From contig NZ_JAIXYH010000056.1 of NCBI RefSeq assembly GCF_027490375.1, forward strand, positions 1-37,933: a DNA stretch of 37,933 nt, written 5' to 3'. Positions within the stretch are counted from its first letter, which is position 1. The number at the start of each line of letters is the position of its first letter. A program made the position numbers and the translations under genes. The DNA comes from Flavobacterium sp. GTDB lineage: Bacteria; Bacteroidota; Bacteroidia; Flavobacteriales; Flavobacteriaceae. Below the pieces are notes generated by a model that did no database searches, was not told the DNA's origin, and worked only from the letters and a program-made list of their open reading frames with translations. Shown piece by piece: positions 6,684 to 14,749 of this stretch.

Positions 6684-9600
6684 TTATTTTACGGCACTCG
6701 CTTTGTAAAACTTTCGGTATTTAATCCAAGCAAATCCGGACAGTATCATAATCGCTGCGAACGAATAATAAGCTTCAACAGGCGTTACTACTTTATCGCC
6801 ACTTGCGTAAGAATGTAGTCCGGTGAGATAGAAATTCACTCCAAAGTACGTCATCATAATCGAGTAAAACGCGAGTACACTCATTAAGTTGTAAATCCAA
6901 ACGCCGCGCAACGCAGGCACAAAGCGCGCATGAATTACAAAAGCATACACCATAATACTAATCAAGGCCCAAGTTTCTTTTGGGTCCCAACCCCAATAAC
7001 GGCCCCAACTTTCGTTTGCCCATTGCCCGCCGAGAAAATTTCCGATGGTAAGCATAACCAAACCAATTGTGAGCGCCATTTCGTTGATGTAGGTTAGTTC
7101 TTTGATGTGCAAATTCATTTTCACCTTGTTTTTTGCTGTTGTGCAAATCATCAGGATGAGGGTTACCAAACCTAAAATCATTCCCAAGGTAAACGGACCG
7201 TAACTTGCAACAATTACAGCTACGTGAATCATCAACCAATACGAATTTAAAACCGGCACCAAATTTCCAATAGCAGGGTCGGTCCAGCTCCAATGCGCGA
7301 TCATTAAAATCATGCTGGCAACAAAAGTTCCCGCAGCAACGGTAAGTTTTGATTTAGGATCAAACGCCAATGCGAAGAACATGGTTGCCCAACCGACATA
7401 AATAACCGATTCGTAACTATTACTCCACGGCGCGTGACCACTGATGTACCAACGGGCAATTAAACCCACTGTGTGCAAAACAAACAACAGCGCGGCCAAG
7501 ATGTGAAATGCGTTAATCACATAGTTAATCCATTTTTTGTTGGCTAGAATGTTTACAATCGCGAAAAGCAACATCAGAATGCCGGTGAGCATGTACATCC
7601 AGAACAAATTCTTGAAGATATCGTATTTGTTGTATGCAATTTCAGCGTCGATTTTTTCTTCGGATGGTAGCACGCTGCCTCCAAATTTCTTTTGGTAATT
7701 TTCCATGCCGGTTACCAAAGTATTGGCGTAGGTATAATTACCCGTCTCCGCTCCTTTTGCCAGCGCCGTCATATACAGCGGCATGATGCTTTTAATGGTG
7801 TCGAGCGAGGTTCCGGTAGGTTGGTGCACTTCTAAGAAACTCACCCACTTATTGTTTTTATCTTTTGGAAACGGGAAAATGCGCAAAATACCGCCGCTCA
7901 AAGCCGAATTAAGCAAATTCACTTTTCGATCGGTTTCGATAAAATCTTTCTGAAATTGGTTTGGAATGGCTGCTTTGTACGCCGCATCGAGATAGGGCGC
8001 GAGTTTGTAATTACCTTCTTTGTCAAAAAATCGGCGGAAACTTACAAGCTTTTCTCCCGGTTCTACGCCAATAATTTTGCGAATACTGTCGTTACCTCTT
8101 TTTATGTAGATGAACGGAACTTCAAACCACAATCGCGGATACTGCGTCATCGACAAGAAAACCTGATCCGAATTATAGCCTTTGTAGTGATCGCTTTTAC
8201 TAACTTTTCGCAACAATTCCGACGAAAAAGTATTGATTGGCTTCATACGTCCGCCTTCATCTTGAATAATGAGTCGGCCAAAACGTTCGGCATGCGCAAC
8301 AGGCGGAATATTCTTTGCCAGTATCGAATCTATTTGCTGTAAACTTAAGGTTTGCTGATGCTCGTGCTGTGAAAAACCCGAAACCGACGCAAGTAAAAGT
8401 AGTACCGTAAGTGCGGCTTTCTTGGCTTTTATTTTCTCTAATTTCATTTTCAAATCGGCAAAGCGCGTGTTCTTTGTGAATAAAATAAGCATCATCGCTA
8501 GATACAATATAAAGTAACCAATGTAGGTAATCCAAGTTCCAAAGAAATCGTGATTTACCGATAAGACGGTTCCTTTTTCGTCGGGATCAAACGATGCTTG
8601 GAAGAAACGATAGCCGCCGTAATCCAAAATATGGTTCATGTAAATGCGTTCGTCGAACTTCTTCGCACCATCAATAACAGTTACTTTCGATTCGAACGAC
8701 GAATAACTCTTTTCCGTTCCGGCGTATTTTTCAGCGATAAAATCATTGAGTTGAATTTTAAACGGCAATTGGTAAACTTTACTTCCATAGAAGAGCGTAA
8801 AATCTAAATCGCCTAGCTTAAAACTTTTAGGTTCACCTTGCTTGCCCTTCCCTCCTACCAAGGTTACGGTTTCGGTCTTTCCGTTTGCGGTAACGTTAAC
8901 AATCAGCGCGTCATCGGTATTTTTATCTTCCCAATCGTTGTTCGATTCGTAGGTTTCCACACCTTTTATGGCAGGTTCTGGAAATACAAACTGACTTCCA
9001 CCCACGTTATATAACGAGCGCAGCATTAAATCGGCAGTGGTGTTTGGAAGTACTTTTCCTTGCATTTGATCGGCCATTCGCATAAACGTACCATCGAAAG
9101 GTGTCGCTATTTTCAAGCCGTTAGCATCGCCGCTGATGTTAATGGCTCCAGCTGTTTCTTTATTGAAAGCAAAAAGTAAATTGTGAATATTTTGCACCGA
9201 ACCTTCTTTCAGATAATGCTCATGACGTTCGCCATTTCCTGCTTCTACTAATTTCAAATACAAAACGCCGTTGGGATCGGGCTTTATGGTCGACTTGGCG
9301 TTCATGATGTAATTCACGTAGGTAATTTCGAACGGCTTTCCTTTAAAATCGTCCGAAATGCTGAAGTCGTTGTCGGTAACCATGCTCAGAAGTAGTGGTT
9401 CTTCGATGGTTTTACGTTTGAATTCGCCTTGAAATTCGCCATCCACAAAAGCGGTCAGGTACGTTCTGTCTGAAAGAATTTCGTTAGATGCTGCGCCTTC
9501 GCGAATCGGCATAACGCCTTCGTAACTGATGTAACGCGTAACGGCAGCACCGATAATGATTAAAATAAACGACAGGTGCAAGGATAGCGTTACCCATTTT

Positions 9601-9836
9601 TCGCGCTTGTAAAGCTGATAGCGTTTGATATTTCCGAAAAAATTCACCAAAAACAATAAGTGAATCAGCTCAAACCACCAGGCGTTGTAAATCCAAATAC
9701 GCGCCGTTTCGGTGTTGTAGCCACTTTCTACAAAGGTTCCTATGCCCATGGCCACCGCATACGAAATAAACAAAACGGCCATTAAACGCGTAGAAAATAA
9801 TATATCGAGCAATCTTTGGGAAAGAGATTTTGCCAT
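6684..9836 (-). CDS. ccsBA: Fused cytochrome c biogenesis protein CcsBA (ResB-ResC)
   Basis: This carries heme to the outer face of the cytoplasmic membrane and joins it to apocytochrome c (system II). The start at 9836 (MAKSLSQRLLDILFSTRLMAV) gives 1050 residues, typical of the Bacteroidota fusion. The frame extends to a TTG at 9878, but that would lie upstream of the predicted promoter. The N-terminal ResB half has membrane segments near residues 15-110, a large periplasmic domain, and another segment near 450. A second periplasmic stretch follows (from about HEHQQTLSLQQIDSI). The ResC/CcsA half ends with the heme-binding tryptophan-rich motif GRYWGWDPKETWAL about 100 residues before the C-terminus. 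No cytochrome gene is adjacent. Confidence 0.95.
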   Translation of the reverse strand: MAKSLSQRLLDILFSTRLMAVLFISYAVAMGIGTFVESGYNTETARIWIYNAWWFELIHLLFLVNFFGNIKRYQLYKREKWVTLSLHLSFILIIIGAAVTRYISYEGVMPIREGAASNEILSDRTYLTAFVDGEFQGEFKRKTIEEPLLLSMVTDNDFSISDDFKGKPFEITYVNYIMNAKSTIKPDPNGVLYLKLVEAGNGERHEHYLKEGSVQNIHNLLFAFNKETAGAINISGDANGLKIATPFDGTFMRMADQMQGKVLPNTTADLMLRSLYNVGGSQFVFPEPAIKGVETYESNNDWEDKNTDDALIVNVTANGKTETVTLVGGKGKQGEPKSFKLGDLDFTLFYGSKVYQLPFKIQLNDFIAEKYAGTEKSYSSFESKVTVIDGAKKFDERIYMNHILDYGGYRFFQASFDPDEKGTVLSVNHDFFGTWITYIGYFILYLAMMLILFTKNTRFADLKMKLEKIKAKKAALTVLLLLASVSGFSQHEHQQTLSLQQIDSILAKNIPPVAHAERFGRLIIQDEGGRMKPINTFSSELLRKVSKSDHYKGYNSDQVFLSMTQYPRLWFEVPFIYIKRGNDSIRKIIGVEPGEKLVSFRRFFDKEGNYKLAPYLDAAYKAAIPNQFQKDFIETDRKVNLLNSALSGGILRIFPFPKDKNNKWVSFLEVHQPTGTSLDTIKSIMPLYMTALAKGAETGNYTYANTLVTGMENYQKKFGGSVLPSEEKIDAEIAYNKYDIFKNLFWMYMLTGILMLLFAIVNILANKKWINYVINAFHILAALLFVLHTVGLIARWYISGHAPWSNSYESVIYVGWATMFFALAFDPKSKLTVAAGTFVASMILMIAHWSWTDPAIGNLVPVLNSYWLMIHVAVIVASYGPFTLGMILGLVTLILMICTTAKNKVKMNLHIKELTYINEMALTIGLVMLTIGNFLGGQWANESWGRYWGWDPKETWALISIMVYAFVIHARFVPALRGVWIYNLMSVLAFYSIMMTYFGVNFYLTGLHSYASGDKVVTPVEAYYSFAAIMILSGFAWIKYRKFYKASAVK

Positions 9837-9865
9837 AATGTGGTATCGCTTTTTTTTGCGCGGCA

Positions 9866-9873
9866 CAAAATTA
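9866..9873 (-). promoter_or_regulatory. Predicted -7 box of ccsBA
   Basis: TAATTTTG on the minus strand fits TAnnTTTG and lies 30 bases upstream of the ATG at 9836. It helps to exclude the longer TTG-started frame. A clear -33 element is not visible. Confidence 0.45.
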
Positions 9874-10079
9874 CGCAATAAACACAGCTTTACCGTCGTA
9901 GATTATTCTTAGAATTTAGTTAAAGCACTAAATTTTATTGATACTGTTTAAAATTTAGCATTTAAGTTTTATGCGACTGTAAAAACTGAGTAAGGTCAAT
10001 TGAATTTTCCGCAATTATATTTTTAGGGAAACTTAATTTTGAGAGCGTTTTCGAAAGTGATTTTCTTGCAGACGAAGCG

Positions 10080-10700
10080 CTAGATAATTGAAATATCGCC
10101 TTTTCCTTCACGAACAACAAAAGGTTCGCGACCACTCGCATCGATGATGGTTGAAGGCATGTTATCACCATAACCGCCATCGATTACCACATCGACTAAA
10201 TTTTGCCACTTTTCGAAGATGAGTTCCGGATCGGTGGAATATTCAAGAACCTCATCATCGTCGTGAATCGATGTGGAGACAATTGGATTTCCGAGCTGAC
10301 GCACCAATTCAAGCGCAATTTCGTTATCCGGTACGCGAATACCAACGGTTGTTTTCTTCTTAAACTCTTTTGGCAAATTGCTGTTTCCCGGTAAAATAAA
10401 GGTGTACGGACCCGGTAAGGAGCGTTTCAATAACTTAAACGTTGCCGTATCAATTTGTTTAACGTAATCCGATAAATTACTCAGATCGCAACAAATGAAG
10501 GAAAAGTTCGCTTTCTCGAGTTTAATCCCTTTAATTTTTGCGATACGTTCGAGTGCTTTGGAGTTGGTTATATCGCAGCCTAAACCGTAAACTGTATCGG
10601 TTGGATAAATCACCAAACCGCCGCTTTTTAGCACATCAACTACTTTCTTAACGGCAGCGGGATTCGGATTTTCGGGATAAATTTTAATGAATTGTGCCAT
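10080..10700 (-). CDS. tsaC: L-threonylcarbamoyladenylate synthase (YrdC/Sua5 family)
   Basis: This makes threonylcarbamoyl-AMP from threonine, bicarbonate and ATP for the tRNA t6A37 modification, in the cytosol. The 206 residues are a single YrdC domain with GGLVIYPTDTVYGLGCD (about 27-43), KGIKLEKANFSFIC, RSLPGPYTFILPG, VGIRVPDN and a C-terminal PSTIIDASG motif, all typical. It has no Sua5 C-terminal domain. It begins 1 nt after the uvrD stop codon, so the two form an operon. Confidence 0.93.
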   Translation of the reverse strand: MAQFIKIYPENPNPAAVKKVVDVLKSGGLVIYPTDTVYGLGCDITNSKALERIAKIKGIKLEKANFSFICCDLSNLSDYVKQIDTATFKLLKRSLPGPYTFILPGNSNLPKEFKKKTTVGIRVPDNEIALELVRQLGNPIVSTSIHDDDEVLEYSTDPELIFEKWQNLVDVVIDGGYGDNMPSTIIDASGREPFVVREGKGDISII

Positions 10701-10701
10701 G

Positions 10702-13032
10702 TTAGTTAAGAATTGTGAGTTTTGCGAAGCGTAACAAGAGTTTCTTTACGCCTCCCACTTCGAAGTTTATTTCGGCTTTCTTGTCGGCTCCACTGCCTTC
10801 AATACCAATAACAATCCCTTTTCCGAATCGTTCGTGCATCACAGTGGTTCCCGCATTTAAGTTGTTATTCCCGGTATCAACCGTATTTTTCGACGGAATG
10901 TTAACGGGTTTCAATCGACGTAAACCTTCTGGCTTTTTCGGCAATTCGTTTGTAATGTATGCCGGTGGCGTTCCCGGTGCTGGTTTGGATAAGCGCAATT
11001 TCGATTTGTCGATATCGCCGAAAATATCCAGATTAATCATGGGTTTGTATTGGTAGGTATTTTCTGGTGGCGTCAGGTATTCGACGTACTGCGGTTCTAT
11101 TTCATCGATAAATCGCGACGGGTCACAATCGGTAAGTTTTCCCCAACGATACCGCGATTGCGCATAGGTTAAATACGCCTGGTGCTCGGCACGTGTCAGT
11201 GCTACATAAAACAAACGACGTTCTTCTTCGAGCTCGGCACGTGTGTTTACCGACATGGCGCTGGGGAACAAATCTTCTTCCATTCCAACCACGAACACGT
11301 ACGGAAACTCTAGTCCTTTTGCCAAATGTATGGTCATTAAAGCCACGCGATCATCGTCGCCCGTATCTTTATCCAAATCCGTTGCCAGCGCTACGTCTTC
11401 TAAAAACTCGGTTAAGCTTCCTGTGGCGCCATCAACTTCCCTTTGTCCCTCAATAAAATCTTTTATACCGTTAAGTAATTCTTCGATATTCTCGAGTCGG
11501 CCAATGCCTTCGGGCGTATTGTCTTTGCGCAATTCCTGAATTAATCCGGTTTTTTTGGCCACATGATCGGCTACATAGAACGCGTCTTGCTCTTTGCTGA
11601 TGATTTGAAACGATTCGATCATCGTCACAAAATCGCGCAGTTTGTTTTTCGTTCCGCCATTGAGTCGTAAATCAATTTTGTCGATGTTTTTCATCACCTC
11701 GAAAATCGATCGCTTGTAATGGTTTGCAGCCACGGTAAGTTTTTCGATGGTCGTATCGCCTATTCCTCGCGCAGGATAATTGATGACACGAATGAGCGCT
11801 TCTTCATCTTTCGGATTCAAAACCAAACGCAGATAACACAAAACATCTTTAATTTCCTTTCGCTGATAAAAAGACAAACCACCGTAAATACGGTACGGAA
11901 TATCGCGTTTGCGCAGCGCATCTTCCATAGCACGCGATTGAGCGTTGGTTCGGTACAAAATGGCAAACGAATTATTAGAAAGCTGTTTATTCATTCGTTC
12001 TTCCCAAATGCTAGCAGCTACAAATCGACCTTCCTCAGCATCGGTTATACTTCGATGAATTTTCACCTTCGGACCGTCGTCGTTATGCGTCCAAACCACC
12101 TTATCTAGTTTGGTTTTATTCTTTTCAATAATCGAATTTGCCGCTTCAACGATATTGCGTGTGCTGCGGTAATTTTGTTCGAGTCGATATACTTTTACGT
12201 CGGGATAATCTTTTTGAAAATTTAGAATATTGTTTATGTTGGCGCCGCGAAATGCGTAAATGCTTTGTGCATCATCGCCCACGACACAGATATTCTGAAA
12301 ACGATCGGATAAGGCGCGAACAATCAAGTACTGCGAATGATTGGTATCTTGATACTCATCCACGAGTATATATCGGAAACGATCTTGATATTTAATAAGT
12401 ACGTCTGGAAAAACATTGAGCAATTCATTGGTTTTCAACAACAAATCATCAAAATCCATGGCACCAGCTTTGAAGCAGCGATCTACATATTCTTGATAAA
12501 TATCTCCGGTACGTGGCTTCTTACTCATGGCGTCGGCTTCCATCAATTCCGGATTATTAAAGTACGCACGAACGGTAATGAGGCTGTTTTTGTATGAAGA
12601 AATGCGGTTGTAGAGCTGTTTTGGTTTGTAGATGTCTTTATCGAGTTGCATTTCCTTTACTATAGAAGAAAGCAATCGAATGGAATCTTGCGTATCATAG
12701 ATGGTAAAATTGCTTGGATAACCCAGCTTCGAAGATTCGGCACGTAAAATTCGGGCAAATACCGAGTGAAAAGTTCCCATCCAAAGATTTTTTGCCTCGT
12801 TTGAACCAACAATATCGGAAATACGCTTTTTCATTTCGCGTGCCGCCTTGTTGGTAAAGGTCAAAGCTAAAATATTGAACGGATCGACTCCCTGACTCAT
12901 CAGGTAAGCAATTCGAATGGTGAGCACTCGTGTTTTTCCAGAACCGGCACCGGCAATGATTATCATCGGTCCATCTTTCTGTAAAACAGGAAGTTTCTGA
13001 GCATCGTTTAACTGGCTTATATAGCGTTCCAT
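10702..13032 (-). CDS. uvrD: UvrD/PcrA-type superfamily 1 DNA helicase
   Basis: An ATP-dependent 3'-5' helicase for repair and removal of recombination proteins. The ATG at 13032 (MERYISQLNDAQ) gives 776 residues; the upstream GTG at 13050 overlaps the predicted promoter. Visible motifs are the Q-motif LNDAQ, Walker A GAGSGKT (28-34), motif II VDEYQDTN, QNYRST, motif V TIHLAKGLEFPYVFVVG and motif VI RRLFYVALTRAE. The C-terminus carries the Tudor-like segment VMHERFGKGIVIGIEG of PcrA/UvrD, which contacts RNA polymerase in other bacteria. tsaC follows after 1 nt. Confidence 0.94.
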   Translation of the reverse strand: MERYISQLNDAQKLPVLQKDGPMIIIAGAGSGKTRVLTIRIAYLMSQGVDPFNILALTFTNKAAREMKKRISDIVGSNEAKNLWMGTFHSVFARILRAESSKLGYPSNFTIYDTQDSIRLLSSIVKEMQLDKDIYKPKQLYNRISSYKNSLITVRAYFNNPELMEADAMSKKPRTGDIYQEYVDRCFKAGAMDFDDLLLKTNELLNVFPDVLIKYQDRFRYILVDEYQDTNHSQYLIVRALSDRFQNICVVGDDAQSIYAFRGANINNILNFQKDYPDVKVYRLEQNYRSTRNIVEAANSIIEKNKTKLDKVVWTHNDDGPKVKIHRSITDAEEGRFVAASIWEERMNKQLSNNSFAILYRTNAQSRAMEDALRKRDIPYRIYGGLSFYQRKEIKDVLCYLRLVLNPKDEEALIRVINYPARGIGDTTIEKLTVAANHYKRSIFEVMKNIDKIDLRLNGGTKNKLRDFVTMIESFQIISKEQDAFYVADHVAKKTGLIQELRKDNTPEGIGRLENIEELLNGIKDFIEGQREVDGATGSLTEFLEDVALATDLDKDTGDDDRVALMTIHLAKGLEFPYVFVVGMEEDLFPSAMSVNTRAELEEERRLFYVALTRAEHQAYLTYAQSRYRWGKLTDCDPSRFIDEIEPQYVEYLTPPENTYQYKPMINLDIFGDIDKSKLRLSKPAPGTPPAYITNELPKKPEGLRRLKPVNIPSKNTVDTGNNNLNAGTTVMHERFGKGIVIGIEGSGADKKAEINFEVGGVKKLLLRFAKLTILN

Positions 13033-13049
13033 CGTAAAATAATAAACCA

Positions 13050-13057
13050 CAAATTTA
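13050..13057 (-). promoter_or_regulatory. Predicted -7 box of uvrD-tsaC
   Basis: TAAATTTG on the minus strand fits TAnnTTTG and sits 18 bases upstream of the ATG at 13032. A transcript from it would begin just before that ATG, supporting the chosen start and a very short leader. Confidence 0.45.
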
Positions 13058-13254
13058 AAGAATCTTACTCGGTTTTAATCCATTCGCCGAAAGGCATTTT
13101 CGCAAAAAATAGCCTCGCAGAAATAAATTCTATATCAAAAGAAAAACAGTGGGTAACTTCCGCTATATCAGCATCCTGAAAAAGCAAATCATTTTTTGAA
13201 TCGTTAGAAAAAACGAGGAAATGTAGGCAGCTGGTCGCAGAAACAGAAATTAGC

Positions 13255-13262
13255 TACCTTTG
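13255..13262 (+). promoter_or_regulatory. Predicted -7 box of the gene at 13282
   Basis: TACCTTTG is a perfect TAnnTTTG match 19 bases before the ATG and is followed by GCGCGAAAATTTT, a flank often seen at Flavobacteriia starts. A -33 TTG is not obvious. Confidence 0.5.
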
Positions 13263-13281
13263 CGCGAAAATTTTAGCAATT

Positions 13282-13803
13282 ATGAATGCAGACGATCTTT
13301 TAAAAGCCTTACTGAACATTTTACCTGCGCTCATTGTAGGCATTGTTGCTGTGAATTTCTTCAAAAATTTTGTCTCAAATCAGAACGAAGAGCGCCGATT
13401 TGAAATTCTTCGCCAAACACAAAAAGAAACTTTACCTCTTAAATTGCAAGCTTACGAGCGCTTAACCTTATTAATGGATCGGATTTCGATCGCTAAAGTT
13501 GCTGTGCGAATTGCGCCTGTTCACGACGACACGGAGTCGTACGTACAAATTTTATCCGCCACGGTGGAACAAGAATTTGAACACAATTTAACGCAACAAA
13601 TTTATGTTTCCGCCGAGTGTTGGTTGGCCATCACCGCAGCTAAAAATGCAACACTTAGAAGTATTCGAGAAATTTCAATGCTTGCAGAAGCTACTGATGT
13701 GGATAGATTTCGACAGTTACTGTTGCAAAATGCCGTAAATAGCGCCTCTACAACAAACTTAGCTATTAATATGCTTCGCACTGAAGTACAGCGCTTTATA
13801 TAA
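13282..13803 (+). CDS. Membrane-anchored conserved protein (DUF7935-like)
   Basis: A 173-residue protein with one N-terminal membrane segment (ALLNILPALIVGIVAVNFF, about 9-27) and a helical cytoplasmic domain containing LRQTQKETLPLKLQAYERLTLLMDRIS (about 43-69). This resembles a conserved Bacteroidota family of unknown function that I associate with DUF7935. It stands on the plus strand just ahead of the response regulator, divergent from uvrD. Confidence 0.65.
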   Translation: MNADDLLKALLNILPALIVGIVAVNFFKNFVSNQNEERRFEILRQTQKETLPLKLQAYERLTLLMDRISIAKVAVRIAPVHDDTESYVQILSATVEQEFEHNLTQQIYVSAECWLAITAAKNATLRSIREISMLAEATDVDRFRQLLLQNAVNSASTTNLAINMLRTEVQRFI

Positions 13804-13895
13804 AAAACCGTAAAATCTTGTAAAAGAATAAGGCTAAAACGTATCAACTGCGTTTGCTGTTCCGCTTTTCTTTGACGTCTTAAACAAGAATTTCT

Positions 13896-14312
13896 ATGAA
13901 AACGGTACGTGTATTGCATATTGACGACGATGCCGATGATAGTTATTTTCTTTTCGACGCACTGAGTAAACTTGTAGATACACCTGCCTATCGCTTTACC
14001 ACTACAGCTAGTGAAGCGAAGTGCTTTTTGGAAAACGAATCCTTCATTCCTGATGTCATCTTTGTAGATTATTACATGCCCATTACAAACGGAATTGATT
14101 TTTTACTGTGGATCAAACAACAACCCAAACTTCAAGAAATTCCTACCATTGTTCTTTCTACCATCGAACAGCAAGAAGTTTACGATTTGGCACAAGCCGC
14201 TGGTGCACAGAACTTTTTCCTAAAACCATCCGATTTTAACGACTGGTTTAACTTGGTCAAAAGCGCCTTAGCTACCACTAAAATTGCCCGCGACACCTCG
14301 ACTTCAGTGTGA
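13896..14312 (+). CDS. Stand-alone response regulator receiver protein
   Basis: A 138-residue single CheY-like receiver domain with no output domain. Acidic pocket HIDDDADD (Asp10-Asp12), phosphoacceptor Asp58 in IFVDYYMP, Ser88-Thr89 in VLST and Lys110 in FLKP are all present, so phosphotransfer should work. The closest general type is the Rcp1-like receivers that pair with hybrid or phytochrome-type kinases. No kinase is nearby, so the partner is encoded elsewhere. It lies about 90 bp after the preceding gene. Confidence 0.9.
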   Translation: MKTVRVLHIDDDADDSYFLFDALSKLVDTPAYRFTTTASEAKCFLENESFIPDVIFVDYYMPITNGIDFLLWIKQQPKLQEIPTIVLSTIEQQEVYDLAQAAGAQNFFLKPSDFNDWFNLVKSALATTKIARDTSTSV

Positions 14313-14352
14313 AAGTTTTCTAAATTTAGGGCACATTCACCTATTTGAAGCG

Positions 14353-14360
14353 TACTTTTG
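14353..14360 (+). promoter_or_regulatory. Predicted -7 box of the metal-uptake-like unit
   Basis: TACTTTTG is a perfect TAnnTTTG match only 4 nt before the GTG start at 14365. Transcription from it would begin at or within a few bases of the start codon, implying a leaderless or nearly leaderless message. No -33 element is evident. Confidence 0.4.
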
Positions 14361-14364
14361 ACCC

Positions 14365-14718
14365 GTGAATGCATTCAAAAAATACGTAGTTTGTTTACTT
14401 GCCGCCTTGCTTTTAGGAAGTTTTGGTTGGCAATCTGCACACCGCATTCATCACTTCGAAGAAAATAAATCAAAGCATTGTGCGCTTTTTACAGAAACGA
14501 GCGACAAAGCGGTTTTGCACCACAGCCACGGAGATCTTTCCTTGCATTGCGACTCCTGTACGCTGGCTGTAATCAGCGATTTATTTCCATCCGATTTGTA
14601 TGTCGGAATAACTGCTCAGCCAACACTCAAGCAAAAAACCATTGTTCAACCTTCGAACAGTTGGATTAATAAACACTTTACCTATAAATCACTTCGTGCA
14701 CCGCCTACTTTTACGTAA
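14365..14718 (+). CDS. Small exported His/Cys-rich protein, possible metal binder
   Basis: A 117-residue protein with a GTG start and a clear signal peptide (KKYVVCLLAALLLGSFGW); no in-frame ATG near the start is available. The mature part is rich in His and Cys: AHRIHH, KHCALF and HHSHGDLSLHCDSC (about residues 51-65). Proteins of this size with HxxC-type clusters are often encoded ahead of metal-linked TonB receptors, and here it precedes a ZnuD-like receptor by 31 nt. A role in capturing or sensing zinc or copper in the periplasm is inference. Confidence 0.65.
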   Translation: MNAFKKYVVCLLAALLLGSFGWQSAHRIHHFEENKSKHCALFTETSDKAVLHHSHGDLSLHCDSCTLAVISDLFPSDLYVGITAQPTLKQKTIVQPSNSWINKHFTYKSLRAPPTFT

Positions 14719-14749
14719 CTCCTAGCTACATTAAGTAAAAGTAAAACGT

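Noticed and set aside
6958..8807. Several 69-128-codon frames on both strands inside ccsBA
   Set aside because: They overlap the CcsBA coding sequence in other frames and have no independent start signals or domains.
9962..10180. 72-codon minus-strand frame after tsaC
   Set aside because: It overlaps the 3' end of tsaC in another frame and has no start signal.
10715..12597. Plus-strand frames of 85-129 codons opposite uvrD
   Set aside because: They are antisense to a well-conserved helicase frame and show no domain or promoter.
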